Source: Pegea sp. RAD2-039 (Eukaryota > Chordata > Thaliacea > Salpida > Salpidae). From it: 64,000 nucleotides of DNA. The DNA lies in assembly GCA_034620365.1 (NCBI GenBank), contig JAQGEQ010000332.1, positions 620,001 to 684,000 of the forward strand, written 5' to 3'. Made by a program: the position numbers and the translations under genes. Shown piece after piece: positions 38,946 through 51,420 of the stretch (positions are counted from its first letter, which is position 1; every line of letters begins with the position of its first letter). The notes beneath the pieces were generated by a model. That model saw only the letters and a program-made list of their open reading frames with translations, had not been told where the DNA came from and did no database searches.

Positions 38946-39828
38946 AATTACCTAATAATCAATCTTTCACTGCTATTTTGATTATATTAGTTTGAATATT
39001 TAAGTAGAATATTGGACTTTATCAGATTTTTATAAGGTAATTTGCTTAAAAATAAAGAAATATATCTGAAAAGCAGAATTAAAAAGTAAAATTTGCTAAA
39101 ACAAAGGAAATAAGATTTTAATTTTTCTCTATTCTCGGGGTTAAATGATAATTTAATCATTGCATAATAAGGTTTCAAAATTGAATTTCTATAATTTTAA
39201 AACACTGAACTTTGATATTTAAACTTATCTTTCCTAACTTCAATTTTACTTTTAACTTTACTTCAAATTTTTAATCTTCCTAACAACTGGTTGTCTTAAT
39301 TTTTCTAGTAATCCATCAATAATTTTAAAGAATTTATAAAATTTAGAAAATCTGATTTAATCTTTTAAGTTAAAAATCTTGATTGGCTTAGCGCTGGCCT
39401 TAGCAGCAACAAACTATATGATCATTGTTAAAAAGATGTTAAGAAACTTTGACATTTGTTGAAAAGCTGATAAAGCTAAATAAAAACAAAAAATAACAAA
39501 CAAACATTTGCTGTATCAATAGTATTTTATTGTTATTGTAAACCATTTATCTAAGATATATCAATTTCATAACACAAACTTGTTTTGTTCTTATAAGAGA
39601 TGTAGACATAATTAATAATTGATAGAAAATCAACCAGACTGATTACCAAATGCAAATTACTTAAAAATATCCAAAAAATTATAATAAGACATATAACTTG
39701 TAAATATTGTTAAATATTTTAAGCTTCTAAATCTAACTTAAAGTAACTAATCATCAGTGGGATAAACATTATAAGGCATTGATTAAACAGCGTTTTTTTT
39801 ATGTTCATTTAGTTGTAAATGTGCTCAA

Positions 39829-42800
39829 TTAAAGCTGAATTGAAGCTCTTTTTCCATGAATCGCTATAAGAAAGTCTAGGTAACTACCAAGACGTAAGTG
39901 AACTCGAGCAATTACGGTAAGAGCGTGCCCTAGAGTTAAACCACATGATACAAGCTCTTCCGGTCTAAGCATTGGCAGCGAGTGGCCAGAAATAAAGTTT
40001 CTTGCAAAAATCTGAATAACGCAGAAATAAATTAGATAGAGTTAGGAAGTAAAAGCAAGCATCTACTTCTTTGTACATGCCACATCCAATGGATTCCAAA
40101 AATTCTCCAACTTGACCTACATCCCATTGGATCATTTCTCTTCGCATGAGCCGATATCTCTCATACTCACCTTCGCTTGCTCTGCTGTGACTGGCCGGTC
40201 GAAAAGGACTTCAAAAAATTGAAGAAAAATTAAGTTATTTATAGTAGGGTGGATATATAAGCTAGACAAACAACACAAGTACCTATATAGAGTTTAAAGA
40301 ATACTTTCCGTTCTATAATCTAATAATGGTTACAAACTAAAGTACAAATTATCACTATAATTTATCATCAAATATAATAAAAAATGCATTTTATTTCCTT
40401 ATAATGAACCTTGCAGATAAAACTAATATATTAATTTAGCTAATCCTATAAGCAATTGGTCTCTAAAAGCTATTAGATATTTAATTACAAAATATTTTAG
40501 GTGGAGATGTTTAAATTAGTGATTTAAATTATGAAACTAAAAAAATACGAATTAATTTTACGTCAAAATAAGGGCAAAACTATATTAGATTTAGACTAAC
40601 TGCTGATTAGACAAATTCGTCCGGCTGGCATTTGAGTAATAAGCTTGTCTTTGTTGTCTGATTTGACTTGATTGATTTGGATAAACAGCATAAGGTCTAA
40701 ATACACAATTTATGAAGCTAAAATTAAACGTTAAGAAGTCGGTTTACTTGAGTGGGTCTCTTCTGCCTTGCGAATGAGTTGGTACAAACAGAGCGGCTGC
40801 AGAGGCTTGTAGCATCTGTGATCCGTTATTTCTTGGCTCAGGACGATATCTTTTTGCTTGTACCTCACAAGAGCCTATAGTTGAGTCAGTGACACCATAA
40901 CTTCGCTTTCCTCGCTGTTGTAGCTCTACAGACGCTCTTGGTTCAACAAAGGCTTGAGTTTCAGTAGATGGAAGCCTTAAATTAGATTTATATTAGATAA
41001 ATAAACCATTGGCTCAAACAACCAGTCTAAAACTTACAGAGTAGATTTCGAAGTACTTCTACTATGTTCGTTAGTAGACCTTTCAATAACAGCCTTTTTA
41101 CCAGCAGAAACAGAAGAAAGCCTACCGGAAGACCTAGCAGAAGGCCCACCAGAAGACCTAGCAGAAGACCCACCAGTGGACCTAGCAGAAGGCCTACCAG
41201 AAGACCTAGCAGAAGGCCCACCAGAAGACCTAGCAGAAGACCCACCAGTGGACCTAGCAGAAGGCCTACCAGAAGACCTAGCAGAAGGCCCGCCAGTAGG
41301 CCCACCAGAAGACTTAGCAGAAGGCCCACCAGTAGGCCCACCAGAAGACCTAGCAGAAGGCCCACCAGAAGACCTAGCAGGAGGCCCACCAGACGGCCCA
41401 CCAGAAGACCTAGCAGAAGGCCCACCAGAAGACCTAGCAGGAGGCCCACCAGACGGCCCACCAGAAGACATAGCAGAGGGTCCACCAGACGGCCCACAAG
41501 AAGACCTAGCAGAAGGTCCACCAGAAGGCCAAAAAGGCCCAGTAGAAGGCCCAAGAGGCCCAGCAGCAGGCCCAGCAGCAGGCCCACGAGGCCCAGCAGA
41601 GGGCCCAAGAGGCCCAGTAGAAGGCCCAGTAGAAGGCTCAAAAAGTCCAGCAGGCCCAAAGGGCCCAAAAGGTCTAAAAGACCCAAAAGGCCCAGATGAA
41701 TACCCAGCAAAAGGCCCAAAAGGTCTAAACGTCCTAAAAAGCCCAGAAGAAGGTCCAGCAGGTCCAGAAGGTCCAAATGAATGGCCAGCAGAAGGCCCTG
41801 TAGGAGGCTCAAAAGAAGGTCCAAAAGCAGAGCCAGAAGGAGGCCCAGCAGAAGGCCCAGAAGGAGGCCAAAAAGAATGCCCAGGACCAGAAGGAGACCT
41901 AGAAGAAGGCCCAGAAGAAGGCCTAGAGGAAGGCCTGGAAGGACCAGAAGAAGACCCAGTAGAAGGCCCGAAAGAATGCCCAGGACCAGAAGAAGACTCA
42001 AAAGAGTGCCCAGAAAGACCAGAAGAAGGTTCAAAAGAATCGCCAGGACCAGAAGAGGACCCAGAAGAAGGCCCAAAAGAATGCCCATCAGTAGACTCAG
42101 AAGGACCAGTAGGACCAGAAGAAGACCCAGAAGATCCAGAAGCAGCGACACTTAGGTTCAGAGGAAGCGTTGTGCTTTCAGAAGTATAAGTTTCTTGGTC
42201 GGCTTTGTTCGGGTTATCAGGCTCTGCGATTAAATTTTGTTCTAGTTAAGAAAGTATGTTTGAAATATTACGATAAAAATTGAAATCTTTATATGCTATG
42301 CTAAAGCTTTTTTGTTAGCAAGGAATCAATCTAATTATCTTTCAGTTTTTTTACTATGATCTAAATATATAGGTTTAAGTAATTCTTCATAAAGTGAACC
42401 TACCACTCTATTTCATTATTTAAAATATTTATTTATAACAAATAATCTTAAGTTAAAAAACTTCTTATAGTTATAGTTGCAAAACACAAGATATATTACC
42501 AACTGAAGGTAATCATAGATAAAAATTATTAACAAAATCAAATCATATATGATTCATCATAAAAAAATTAGCTTTTTTAAAATTTATAATACTTTTTCTT
42601 AAAAATAACAAATTAGTTACCTAATAAATTGGGCTTCTTTCGGCTACTGCATAATAATGAATTATTATCCAGATTTTTCTGCAACGTAAAACGATTATTC
42701 TTGGTAAAAAGTTGTTTTTTAACTTAAGTTAATGATTACTCTAGATTAATTAATTTAGCATAATTACACTTTTTGATCAAATGAATCATTTCTACCTTTT

Positions 42801-45800
42801 CCATTCTATGTAAACTTCTTGGCGGTTCATTCGTCGTTTTTACTTCACTGCAACGATTTTTTTTGACTAGCATTTATATCAAATAATATAAAATGGCAAA
42901 AACATACCTAATTATCTCAGTGATAACTGTATCCTGACCTTCAGTTGGTCGTTGGAAGACAAATCTTCTGTTATTCGGCCCCTGACTACTTACAACAGAT
43001 AGAGAAGCAACACTAGGGGCTACTTGGGTAATTCGGTTTTCAGCAAAAGAGCTTGACTCTGATGGCAGAGGTGGCTGAAACAGTGGCCTAGGTTGTGGTT
43101 CAATTAGAGGGCCAATTAAACTTCTTGGTATCTCTCCCTGTACCTGAAAAATAACAATAAGAAGAATTATTTCCTCAGGAAACAAAACTTTTGACCTAAG
43201 ATAGGATATTTAAATAATAAAATCAATTATGTAATTAATTGAAAAACAAATATTGGATGAACCATATATTAACGATTTTTAACTTCTATTGATTTAACTT
43301 TTTATTTAAACTTTTATTTTAAGTTTCAAGTTTGCTGTCTAGTTTTAACTAATTTATTCCAAAATTAAATGGTGAATCAATAAAGTAGAAAGAAAATAGT
43401 TTTTAAAGCGTAAAAATGTTAATTTGCCTACTTTAGAAGTTATAATTTACCAGAAACTATTTACCATCAGAGACAAATAAAATGAAAACAACTAATATTA
43501 ACAAATAACCTTTGTAATTACTGAAAACTAGAACAAAGAACTGTTTTATTTGAAAAAAATTAAGTTAAGTTTTTAATTTGGATTATCTTTTTTCTTTAAT
43601 TAAAAGTATAAGTTTTCTTCAGTTAAAGTTTTGTATTAAGGAGTTTAAAACAGAAATTGAAAAAATATAGTTTACAGCAGAATAATTTTATAATTTTTTT
43701 TACACAGTTTAAGCTTTGAATCGCTATAAGAACATATAAATATTTGTTAATAATTAAAAATGTTACATAACATTTCTTAAATAGTAATTGAAATATCATA
43801 AAAGATATTGATAGAATACTGAATTTTTTAAGCTATATATTAAAATTCAATTCTAAGTTAATAAACTTATAAAATGTATATATGTTTGTAAGCAAGATTT
43901 CAGGCAAAAATTTAATATTAAAATTAGATATCAGTTGAATCTTTTCTTTCATCTTCTATTGAAGGTTCTTTGTAACAAAAGAATTGAACATAAACTACTC
44001 ACAAAGTTTGTATTGTTAGGAATGACACATCGAAGGCAGATGCAATTGTAGCTATGAGGTACCAAGATATTACGATTAATCAGACATTTCAGGCTTTTTC
44101 CATTATGACGAATGCTTCGTTTCCAATCTTTCACGTTTTTTCTGCCGCTTACTTCTTGAAAATGATTAGGAGTATACCAAACACCATTAAAGTAAATTGC
44201 CTTTCCTTTAAAAAGAAGATCAGATTTTGATTAAAAAACAATCTGAATTACCTTTGCTACCCAAAGAAAGCTGAGAAATATATAATACCCCAGGATTATT
44301 ACCACAAGTTACAGCAAGCAAGACGTCACCAAAACCATTCAAATGGTAATCAACCTTGTAATACTTTGGGTCAAATGCTGAATGAGCCCGATTTAAGTCG
44401 AAGGTGTATTTTGCTACGTTCATTCGACTCGCATTACCAGGTATGTTAGTAATTGATAAGCTTCCTAAAAATATTTGATCAAATTTTGAGTTAACTTGGA
44501 AAATTGACTTACCTGATTGACCAGTTGAACCAAGAGCTAAGCGACCATCATTATCTGTTTGAGCTGCTTGCTGCTGAGAAAGCCTGCGATAAAATTATGT
44601 TTATAGCTTCTTTTCGCACTGAGATTTTTAAATTTTGAACATAAAAATATTCAAATTTTGTTATAAATTGCAACAAGTCTTTGTTAAAACCCAACTCAGT
44701 CCGGCCTAAAACAGTTTTTGAGCAATCAGAAACTGGTAATCATATTTATCATCCTCTTTGATACAGCCAATTTTAAAACTACACCATTGTAGCTACACAA
44801 CTTATACTGAACGATTAAACAGTGCTATTTCGTTTTTTACTAAAAAATGCATGTGAAGCTATAGTGAAGCAATATGAAGAACACTCTACAGGTAGTATTA
44901 AGCTTTAACTTTGTTAGCTTTTTAACAAATGAACAAAAAATCCGTTATTGAATAATTTTTTGAATGATTCAATTATAACAATAGATATTTAAATGACAAA
45001 ATTGTTTATTAAAATTAAATTTACTGAAAATACTAACAAGTTTGCAAAGTGAATTCGCTGAGTTGATTGGTTCACTAGGTGATTATAGAAACTATGGTTT
45101 AATGAATTTCCATACCAATTGTTTCTAGAAAAAATTAGAATTATAGTTAAAAATAAAATACTTTAAGTTTACAACTAAACCTATATTGCTGATGGCGACC
45201 ATAAAAATCCATAAACATTCTGACAAAACTATTTGTAGCTAGGTTTGGATTAGGTGATCTTCCTGGTTCTACAACTGGATGTTCACTTCTTGGTATAACT
45301 TCTATATCATTTTCACTAAATTGAGGTGATGAGTTACTAGACTGATTGAAAAATTTTCTTTCTGACATATCTATTGATGTTGAAAATAACCTAAAAGATA
45401 ATAAAAGTTGTTAAAACAAGAACTTCTCATTCAATTGATGGAAGTAGCTTGTATCAAAGTGGTATAAAATGTATATTTATTTTACCAACTAATTATATTT
45501 ATTCATAATTCATTTTATTTTGCCAAAAATGAAAGCTTTTGATTATATCAAAATTAATCATTCTGTCTCCTTTATTAATTTAAAAATTTTAAGTTAAGCT
45601 ACTTGGTACAACCAATCTGTGGTTTAAAAGAACAAATTTATATAAAGATAGTATTAACTACACAAAGAAAACTTAAAAAATCACACAAGTGAAATACTTC
45701 TACCGACTGTATGACTAGATCAGAAATAAAGGACTGAAACTCAAAATGTTCAACATTTTATCCTCACAGGAAAAAAAATTTGCTAACTATATACTGCTTA

Positions 45801-48142
45801 ATCATTCTGTGTTATATACACTAATCATTAGTAAAAACATTTTTAAGATTTTCAAAATTATGCTAATTTTAGACCTATAAGAATTATTACACAAGTTTGT
45901 GATTTCATAAGTAAGAACCTTTTAGTTTTTACTTAAGATAGAGTTTTTGTTTCAACAAAAGAAGATTTTGTTTTAACTTTTATTTATGGAGATTATGATA
46001 AATTTATCTCAAAAAATTATTTTTTAGAGCTAACAACCACACTATATCAATTGTTGTTTTTTTGTTTGTTTATTTTACTTACAAAAAAACTACTTTCAAA
46101 CATGATGTTTTTTGTTGCGAAATAGTTACGAAATGCTAAAACTTGATCTTTGCTAAGAAGAAAGTTTAGTTTGAGTTTATGGAAAATTTTAAAAAATTTT
46201 CATTTTTGAATATATTCAATGGAAAGTTTTGTCTAAAAAGTAACAGTTTTGTAATTTTTTAGGTTTGGTTACTTGTTGTATACGCAAAAATTTTTTTTTT
46301 TAGATGTGTCTTTGTTTCACTAAGTTCTTCAACTCTTATTGCTCGCTACGAAATTTAAATTCTGTGATGATACCAAAATTGTTTCAATACTTGTGCATAC
46401 GAAATAATAAATGTATAATAAGAAATTTTATTGTAATAAAATTTTAGTATTTTCATCCTAAAAGTGGTACTAAATGTATATAGTAACATAAACGTTTAGA
46501 AAAATTCTTAAATCAAATGTAATAGTGTGATTTATACATATAGAAAATCTTCTAATAAGTTTTATCTGGGATACTAAGCTCTAAAATAATTGTCCGCTGT
46601 AACCCATTAATTTACAAATTTACTTGAATTACAAGTTAATTTGTTACTAAACGATACAGGTTTGTAAAATCGTTTAAAGGTAAGTCACTATTTTATTCTG
46701 GGAAATGTTATATTAAACAATATTTCTTACCTAAAATAAACTACTTTAGACCCTGAAACTTTTATTAAGTAAACAATGTAAATGTAAAGGTGAGTTTGGC
46801 TTGTTGAAATATTAATAAAAATTGAAAAGATATAAATTCAATTTTTCTAAACTTAAAACTGAAAAACTTTTTAAAAACTTCTTTTGTTAGTCGTTACAAA
46901 CCAACCGATTAATTTTAACAAATTTTTATGGTCCTTATCACCATTCGTATAAGTCACATAGTTTTCTTCCATCATATCGGCAATCTAGCTACTTTAGCAG
47001 GATTAAGTCCCTTCATTTATGATGTCACTTTGTCTTCATTAAGCTTTCTTCTTGAATGAATCTTTTCGAATAGATTCAGGATCAAAAATGACTCAAAATC
47101 TTCCATGAGCAAGCATCTTCAAGTTTACTAACCAAATGTTTGGTTATAAACCAAGTCATAGTGGTTTTTTGTAAATAAATTTTTAAAATAGTTAAAATTT
47201 TATTTGAAAACAACTATAGATTATTTTCAAATATTATTGAAAAGTTATAAACTTTTTGATATATTGCTAAATAAAACAAATTATTTTTTAGTAAATGAAA
47301 ACATTCCATCAGGGTTTATCTTTAAAAATAGACCCAAATTACAAAATTTGATATGTTGAAACAATAATAAATTAACAGATAATTACATGAACAGTTAATT
47401 CAAAGAAATTTCTCGAATTTTTATCAAACAAAATAAAAATTTATTAGTAAATAGATAAAAAATAAGCATATAGGTTTAATCTCAAAAACAATTCGAAATG
47501 TTTGGAACATTTTGATGTTTTTATTAAGAAGTTGCTCTACCCAAAAGAATAAGACTAGGATCAATATAAATTGCAGAAGTTTTCTACCGAAATAGGTTAA
47601 TTATTTAATTAGTGAAATTAACTTTTTCAAGTTATAACTTAAATTTGATGAGTATGTAAAACTATATTGGATATTAAAACTTGTTAGAAAATGTGAAAAA
47701 TCTTTTGATTTAAATCATTAGTAATGCTTAGACTGTCATATTTAGCTCTTCTATAAATATAAATTTAGAGCTGAAATCAAACTTAATTTTAGTTTAAAAA
47801 GTCTGAAAGAAGACATTCCTTATCTTTCTTGTTATAACAATCAGACAATCAGAGTCGCATCAAATATGAAATTTTAGGGTAAATACTTTAAAAAGTAGTA
47901 CCAAGATTAATCAATTTAAAATCTTGTTCTGGTTTCAATTGTTGTAAGTCTTTAGATTTTGTAGATTGAAGAATTGAGACATCTTCCGATTTAATCCGAT
48001 GAAGTTGGAAAGAAGTAAAAATTTTAAAATATATATCTTATGTAATCTTAATTTTTCATAAATTGCTTGAACTAAAAAAGATTGAAACTTACCTTGATGA
48101 ATGCAGAAATAAACAATCCATTATCACTTGATCTTCAGTCAT
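39829..48142 (-). CDS. SAND-SAM domain protein, 14 exons
   Basis: Exons (minus): 48142-48093, 45390-45181, 45124-45038, 44583-44513, 44464-44252, 44205-44003, 43143-42908, 42847-42796, 42678-42621, 42241-41038, 40975-40748, 40696-40601, 40208-40067, 40011-39829. All phases agree, giving 1010 residues. A SAND domain spans about 190-275: LYISQLSLGSKG, GVWYTPNHF and KDWKRSIR (236-243, the DNA-binding signature), with CxCxxC at 265-270. Residues 394-794 are a Ser/Gly/Pro/Arg repeat. A SAM domain covers 929-995 (QWDVGQVGEFLESIGC, then ISGHSLPMLRPEELVSCGLTLGHAL). SAND binds DNA or chromatin and SAM usually polymerises, so a nuclear regulator is likely; the SAM resembles the SAMD7/SAMD11 type, from memory only. 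The first exon (MTEDQVIMDC) rests on phase agreement and a good donor and is the least certain part. Intron 1 (2.7 kb) shows nothing else. Confidence 0.8.
41038..42150 (-). repeat. GC-rich coding minisatellite of the SAND-SAM gene
   Basis: About 1.1 kb in which short units (minus strand GGTCCTTCTGG and GGCCTTCTGCTAGGTCTTCT types) repeat with variation, strongly GC-rich against the AT-rich surroundings. Read in the gene's frame it encodes SSGPSARSSGGPS-type repeats. It is most regular at 41100-41520 and more diverged towards 42150. The periodicity leaves long open frames in at least five readings on both strands; only the minus-strand frame that joins the flanking exons in phase is considered real. 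Confidence 0.85.
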
Positions 48143-48529
48143 AGTTTTTTCATAGATCTTTCACTAATTGCGAAAATAAAGATAAAAAAGAACCATAAAT
48201 CCCACTTACTTCATGAATTTCAGAAATAATTGCGAACTAAGGCAGTTGTCCTACAAATAAACATACATTTTTGTAGTTAGTTCCTAACAATGAAATTTCT
48301 CTTTTCTTATTTCATATTTCGAGACACTGATTTTTATACGTAAAGTATTTCTTAGCTTAAATTAATATCTTTCTATTTTTCTATCTAATTGTAAGTGTTT
48401 GTTATTTTTTTGACTGATATTGGACTTTAAAACCAACTACAATAAAAACAAAGTTGGTATTCAAAATAAAGTAAAAAGAGTTCATATTTTACTTTTAATT
48501 TCCTTCATCAATAAATAATGAAAAATGTT

Positions 48530-48640
48530 ACTCACAAAATTTGTATTGCAGGGAATTCTACATTCAATACAGGTGAAAAATGATATATTTCCTATCTTTG
48601 TCTTTCTGCTAATTTTTTTGGAGTTTGTATATCTTCCTTG
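48530..48640 (-). pseudogene. Decayed copy of the SAND C-terminal exon
   Basis: Minus-strand translation CIECRIPCNTNFV matches CLRCVIPNNTNFV at the end of SAND exon 6 (44205-44003), and the TTT|GTGAG donor is conserved. Upstream, KKISRKTKIGN has only weak similarity and the KDWK signature is absent. It lies about 390 bp 5' of the gene's presumed first exon, so it is probably a partial local duplication, not a used exon. Confidence 0.5.
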
Positions 48641-49196
48641 TTTAGAATACGAATAATTGATTTTTTTTACTATTGAACCTTCACTTACTCTTAGAAATCT
48701 TGATATAAATATGAATCCGCTTTTGAAGCAACAAAACAGGCAGTTCAACGTTTTTGTTCACCAAATCCACTCAATAGGAGTTTTACAAAAAAAATTGCTT
48801 ATATTAAAAGTATTACATATTAAAAATATTGTTAAATTTAAATCTGTAATAGAAATCTACTTGTTTATTATAAATGATTTATAATTCAAATTAAAAGTGG
48901 AATAATAAACATTGCAAACTATTCAAAAAGGGGTTTGACGTTTTAATAATTCACTGAATCTCTTGAAAATATATAAAACACTTTTAAATTAGCTCTAAAA
49001 TGATCTATGAAAAAGATATTTTGAGACAAGATGAACATTTTCTACTCTAAGCAGTTAGTTTTTAAGAGACAGAAATAATACTAAATATTGAACTTTATCA
49101 TTTTCTAACCAAATGATGGTGTAGTAAATTTCCAGCTGTTGGTCGCTTCTTATTGTTTTACCTTAAAACTTTAAGTTAAAAATAAATAAGGTTACT

Positions 49197-49625
49197 TTAA
49201 AGTGGACTGAAGAATATTTATAAGGTAGAATCCAACAAACTCCTACCAAAAAATCATTATCTACTTGTAGTTAGATCATCAGTGCTGTTCCTCAGGGTTC
49301 TTTTCTGGGTCCTCTTCTCCTTTTAATTTTTATTCAGGACCTCATCAGAAGACTAGTAAGCAGAGTTGAATCGTCTTAATACTGTCAAAATTGTCATTTC
49401 TAAACTATGATTTTGTTCACTTTCTTATATTATTAACGATCTATGTAATTATTCACTCTTATATCATATGAGGAATGAAATGTCATATGTTAAATAATTT
49501 TGGTTTATAAAAATTTCCAAGTTCATAGGTAACATTTAAGAGAATATATGTTAGTGAGAGGTTCTTCTTGCATTCTCCTTCACTTTTATTGTGAAATTTA
49601 AATAAATAAATATGGTTAATGATTT
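49197..49625 (+). mobile_element. CR1-like RT fragment with 3' end
   Basis: AVPQGSFLGPLLLLIFIQDL (RT motif B) and neighbouring residues match the element at 2760-4960. At about 49380 the sequence jumps to a 3' tail ending in AAATAAATAAATA, shared with tails at 56040-56220 and 58110-58310. It is an internally deleted or composite copy. Confidence 0.7.
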
Positions 49626-49790
49626 CATATAACCTATAATTATGTTTTATATAAAAAGTATTATATTTAATTTATGATAGAAAAGTACAAAATATCACCT
49701 TTCTCATAAAAGTTTTAATAAATGTAGTAAATATAAAAAATTATACTAAAAATTAACTAAAAAATTAAGTTGTTGAAACTTATTTTTTAA

Positions 49791-49876
49791 TCATTCTTCA
49801 TCAATTCTAAAAGCATCTTCATCAATGATATCTTCATCAATGAGATGCTGATGATAGATATGAACTCGTTGAGCAT
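49791..49876 (-). CDS. Candidate C-terminal exon, acidic
   Basis: A minus-strand acceptor (TTGTTTTAAAG) is followed by 28 codons reading DAQRVHIYHQHLIDEDIIDE and ending DAFRIDEE before TGA. The composition is more coding-like than its surroundings. The remainder of such a gene was not found. Confidence 0.25.
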
Positions 49877-50531
49877 CTTTAAAACAAAGATTTACTTATT
49901 AGTAGTTTTTTTGATATCTCAACCAAATGCTTCTATAAATTTAAAATTTAAATTAATAACAAAATATTAGAAAGGAATTAAAAAGTTAGTAAATCAAAAA
50001 TTACTTTGTTAATTAATTTGATAACTTATTTTATTGTTTCACCCATTTGAACTTGACATCATCTTTTGAAGTAAAAAATTCCTTTAAGAATTTAACGGAG
50101 ACTACTTGTTCAAAAAGAATTGAATAAATTGAATATACTTTTACATTTTTACATAATAAAAAATTCGTTTCTATATTAAGATTTTTCTATAGAGCATTAT
50201 CTAACTTAATAAACTCAAGGTCAAAAAAGAATGTTGTATTATGAAAAACTTTCCTACAAATGGAAAAAACACAACTAAACATAAAATTCTACTATAAAAA
50301 CAAAAATGTAATGTTTCACTTTGAAAGGTCAAGGTCAAATAATTTAGTAAAACTAAAAAGAATTCTTTCCAACAATTGTATATTTTCAAGGTTATTATCA
50401 ACTGTTGCCTTAAAATTATTACATCTTGTAATTCTCTAATATAACAAAAGACAATAGACATAGAACATTTTTTACTATTGGTGTTAGATGAAATAGTTGT
50501 TTATTAATTTATTTTAAGATTTATGAATATA

Positions 50532-50636
50532 TTAAATTTTAAGCCCCACAGGAAATCCAAGTTTACTCATTTGTTTTTCAGCAAAATTTTTAATTATCTG
50601 AACTACAAATATCTTTCTTTTCAAATTTAAATTCAG
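50532..50636 (-). CDS. Candidate short exon
   Basis: A minus-strand open stretch of 34 codons after an AG acceptor includes IIKNFAEKQMSKLGFPVGLK. It could belong to the same gene as 49791-49876, but no joining model could be confirmed. Confidence 0.2.
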   Translation of the reverse strand: MNLNLKRKIFVVQIIKNFAEKQMSKLGFPVGLKI

Positions 50637-50879
50637 CTATCATTATAAGCCAACTTGTTCCAGCAAACACAGAGTTACAATATTTTATTTAGGTGTTTCT
50701 AATTTAGTAAAACTAAATATGTATATCTTAGGTTTAGTATAATTAAAAAAAAGTTTAGCATTTTTATATGCATAATTACCGATTAAAAATAAATAAATAA
50801 AATACTTAAAACCATATAACCTACAAACTAAAGTCATAGTAATAAATGTCAATTTTATGGTATTCTATAGTGTATACTA

Positions 50880-51420
50880 CGTAATTGAAGATCGAAGATA
50901 TGGCAGAGACCTTATTTAAAATTCTAATTTTATTAAACTGCGAAGTGAGACCGAAAACTCTCAATTTAAAGCCTGAGATGAATCTCTTAGTCGTGTTTCG
51001 CTACACTGAGTGTTGTTCTATCATCTCCAGCGACGGCCTAGCTGCATCATTCCGGTTTTTCCACTACATAACCTGGCTAACGTAGTAAAATCCATCTACT
51101 ATAGGAACTATGCTTATTTATATTTTGATGTTACGATAATAATCACGCTCATTAGATCCCGTAGCCTCATGGTAGTAGCTGCACTATTAACAGATTTTGA
51201 AGCTAAGATAAGATGTTATGACATCACGATAGCTAAAGCATTCATTAAATCCTGTAAGTTCAAGGTTGTGGTTGTATTTTATGATGTTTTGATATCAATT
51301 TGTCGACTACGTTCATAAGCTACTTTTACTTTAGAATAGCAGCCGGACTAATAAGGTAGCGTGAAGTCATGATAGCAATCACGTTAAGTGAGACATGTTA
51401 TCAGATTCAGAAGTAGAAAA
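50880..51420. repeat. Diverged tandem repeat, about 75-85 bp period
   Basis: Related segments starting GATGTTACGATA (about 51127), GATGTTATGACATC (51209), GATGTTTTGATATC (51282) and GAAGTCATGATAGC (51366) follow one another, each with a CATTAxATCC or ACGTTxA-like continuation. The block is clearly less AT-rich than its flanks. ORFs here (50885-51085, 51010-51318) overlap in different frames and show no domain, so I treat them as by-products. Confidence 0.45.

Noticed and set aside
41027..42151. 374-codon Leu-rich minus-strand ORF and plus-strand Pro/Glu/Gly- and Arg/Pro-rich ORFs over the GC-rich repeat
   Set aside because: They are alternative readings of a periodic minisatellite. Only the Ser/Gly/Pro minus-strand frame connects in phase with exons on both sides that have coding character.
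46920..47170. Less AT-rich patch in intron 1 of the SAND-SAM gene with broken minus-strand reading (FDPESIRKDSFKKK)
   Set aside because: Multiple stops in every frame and no recognisable family; at most an unidentified relic.
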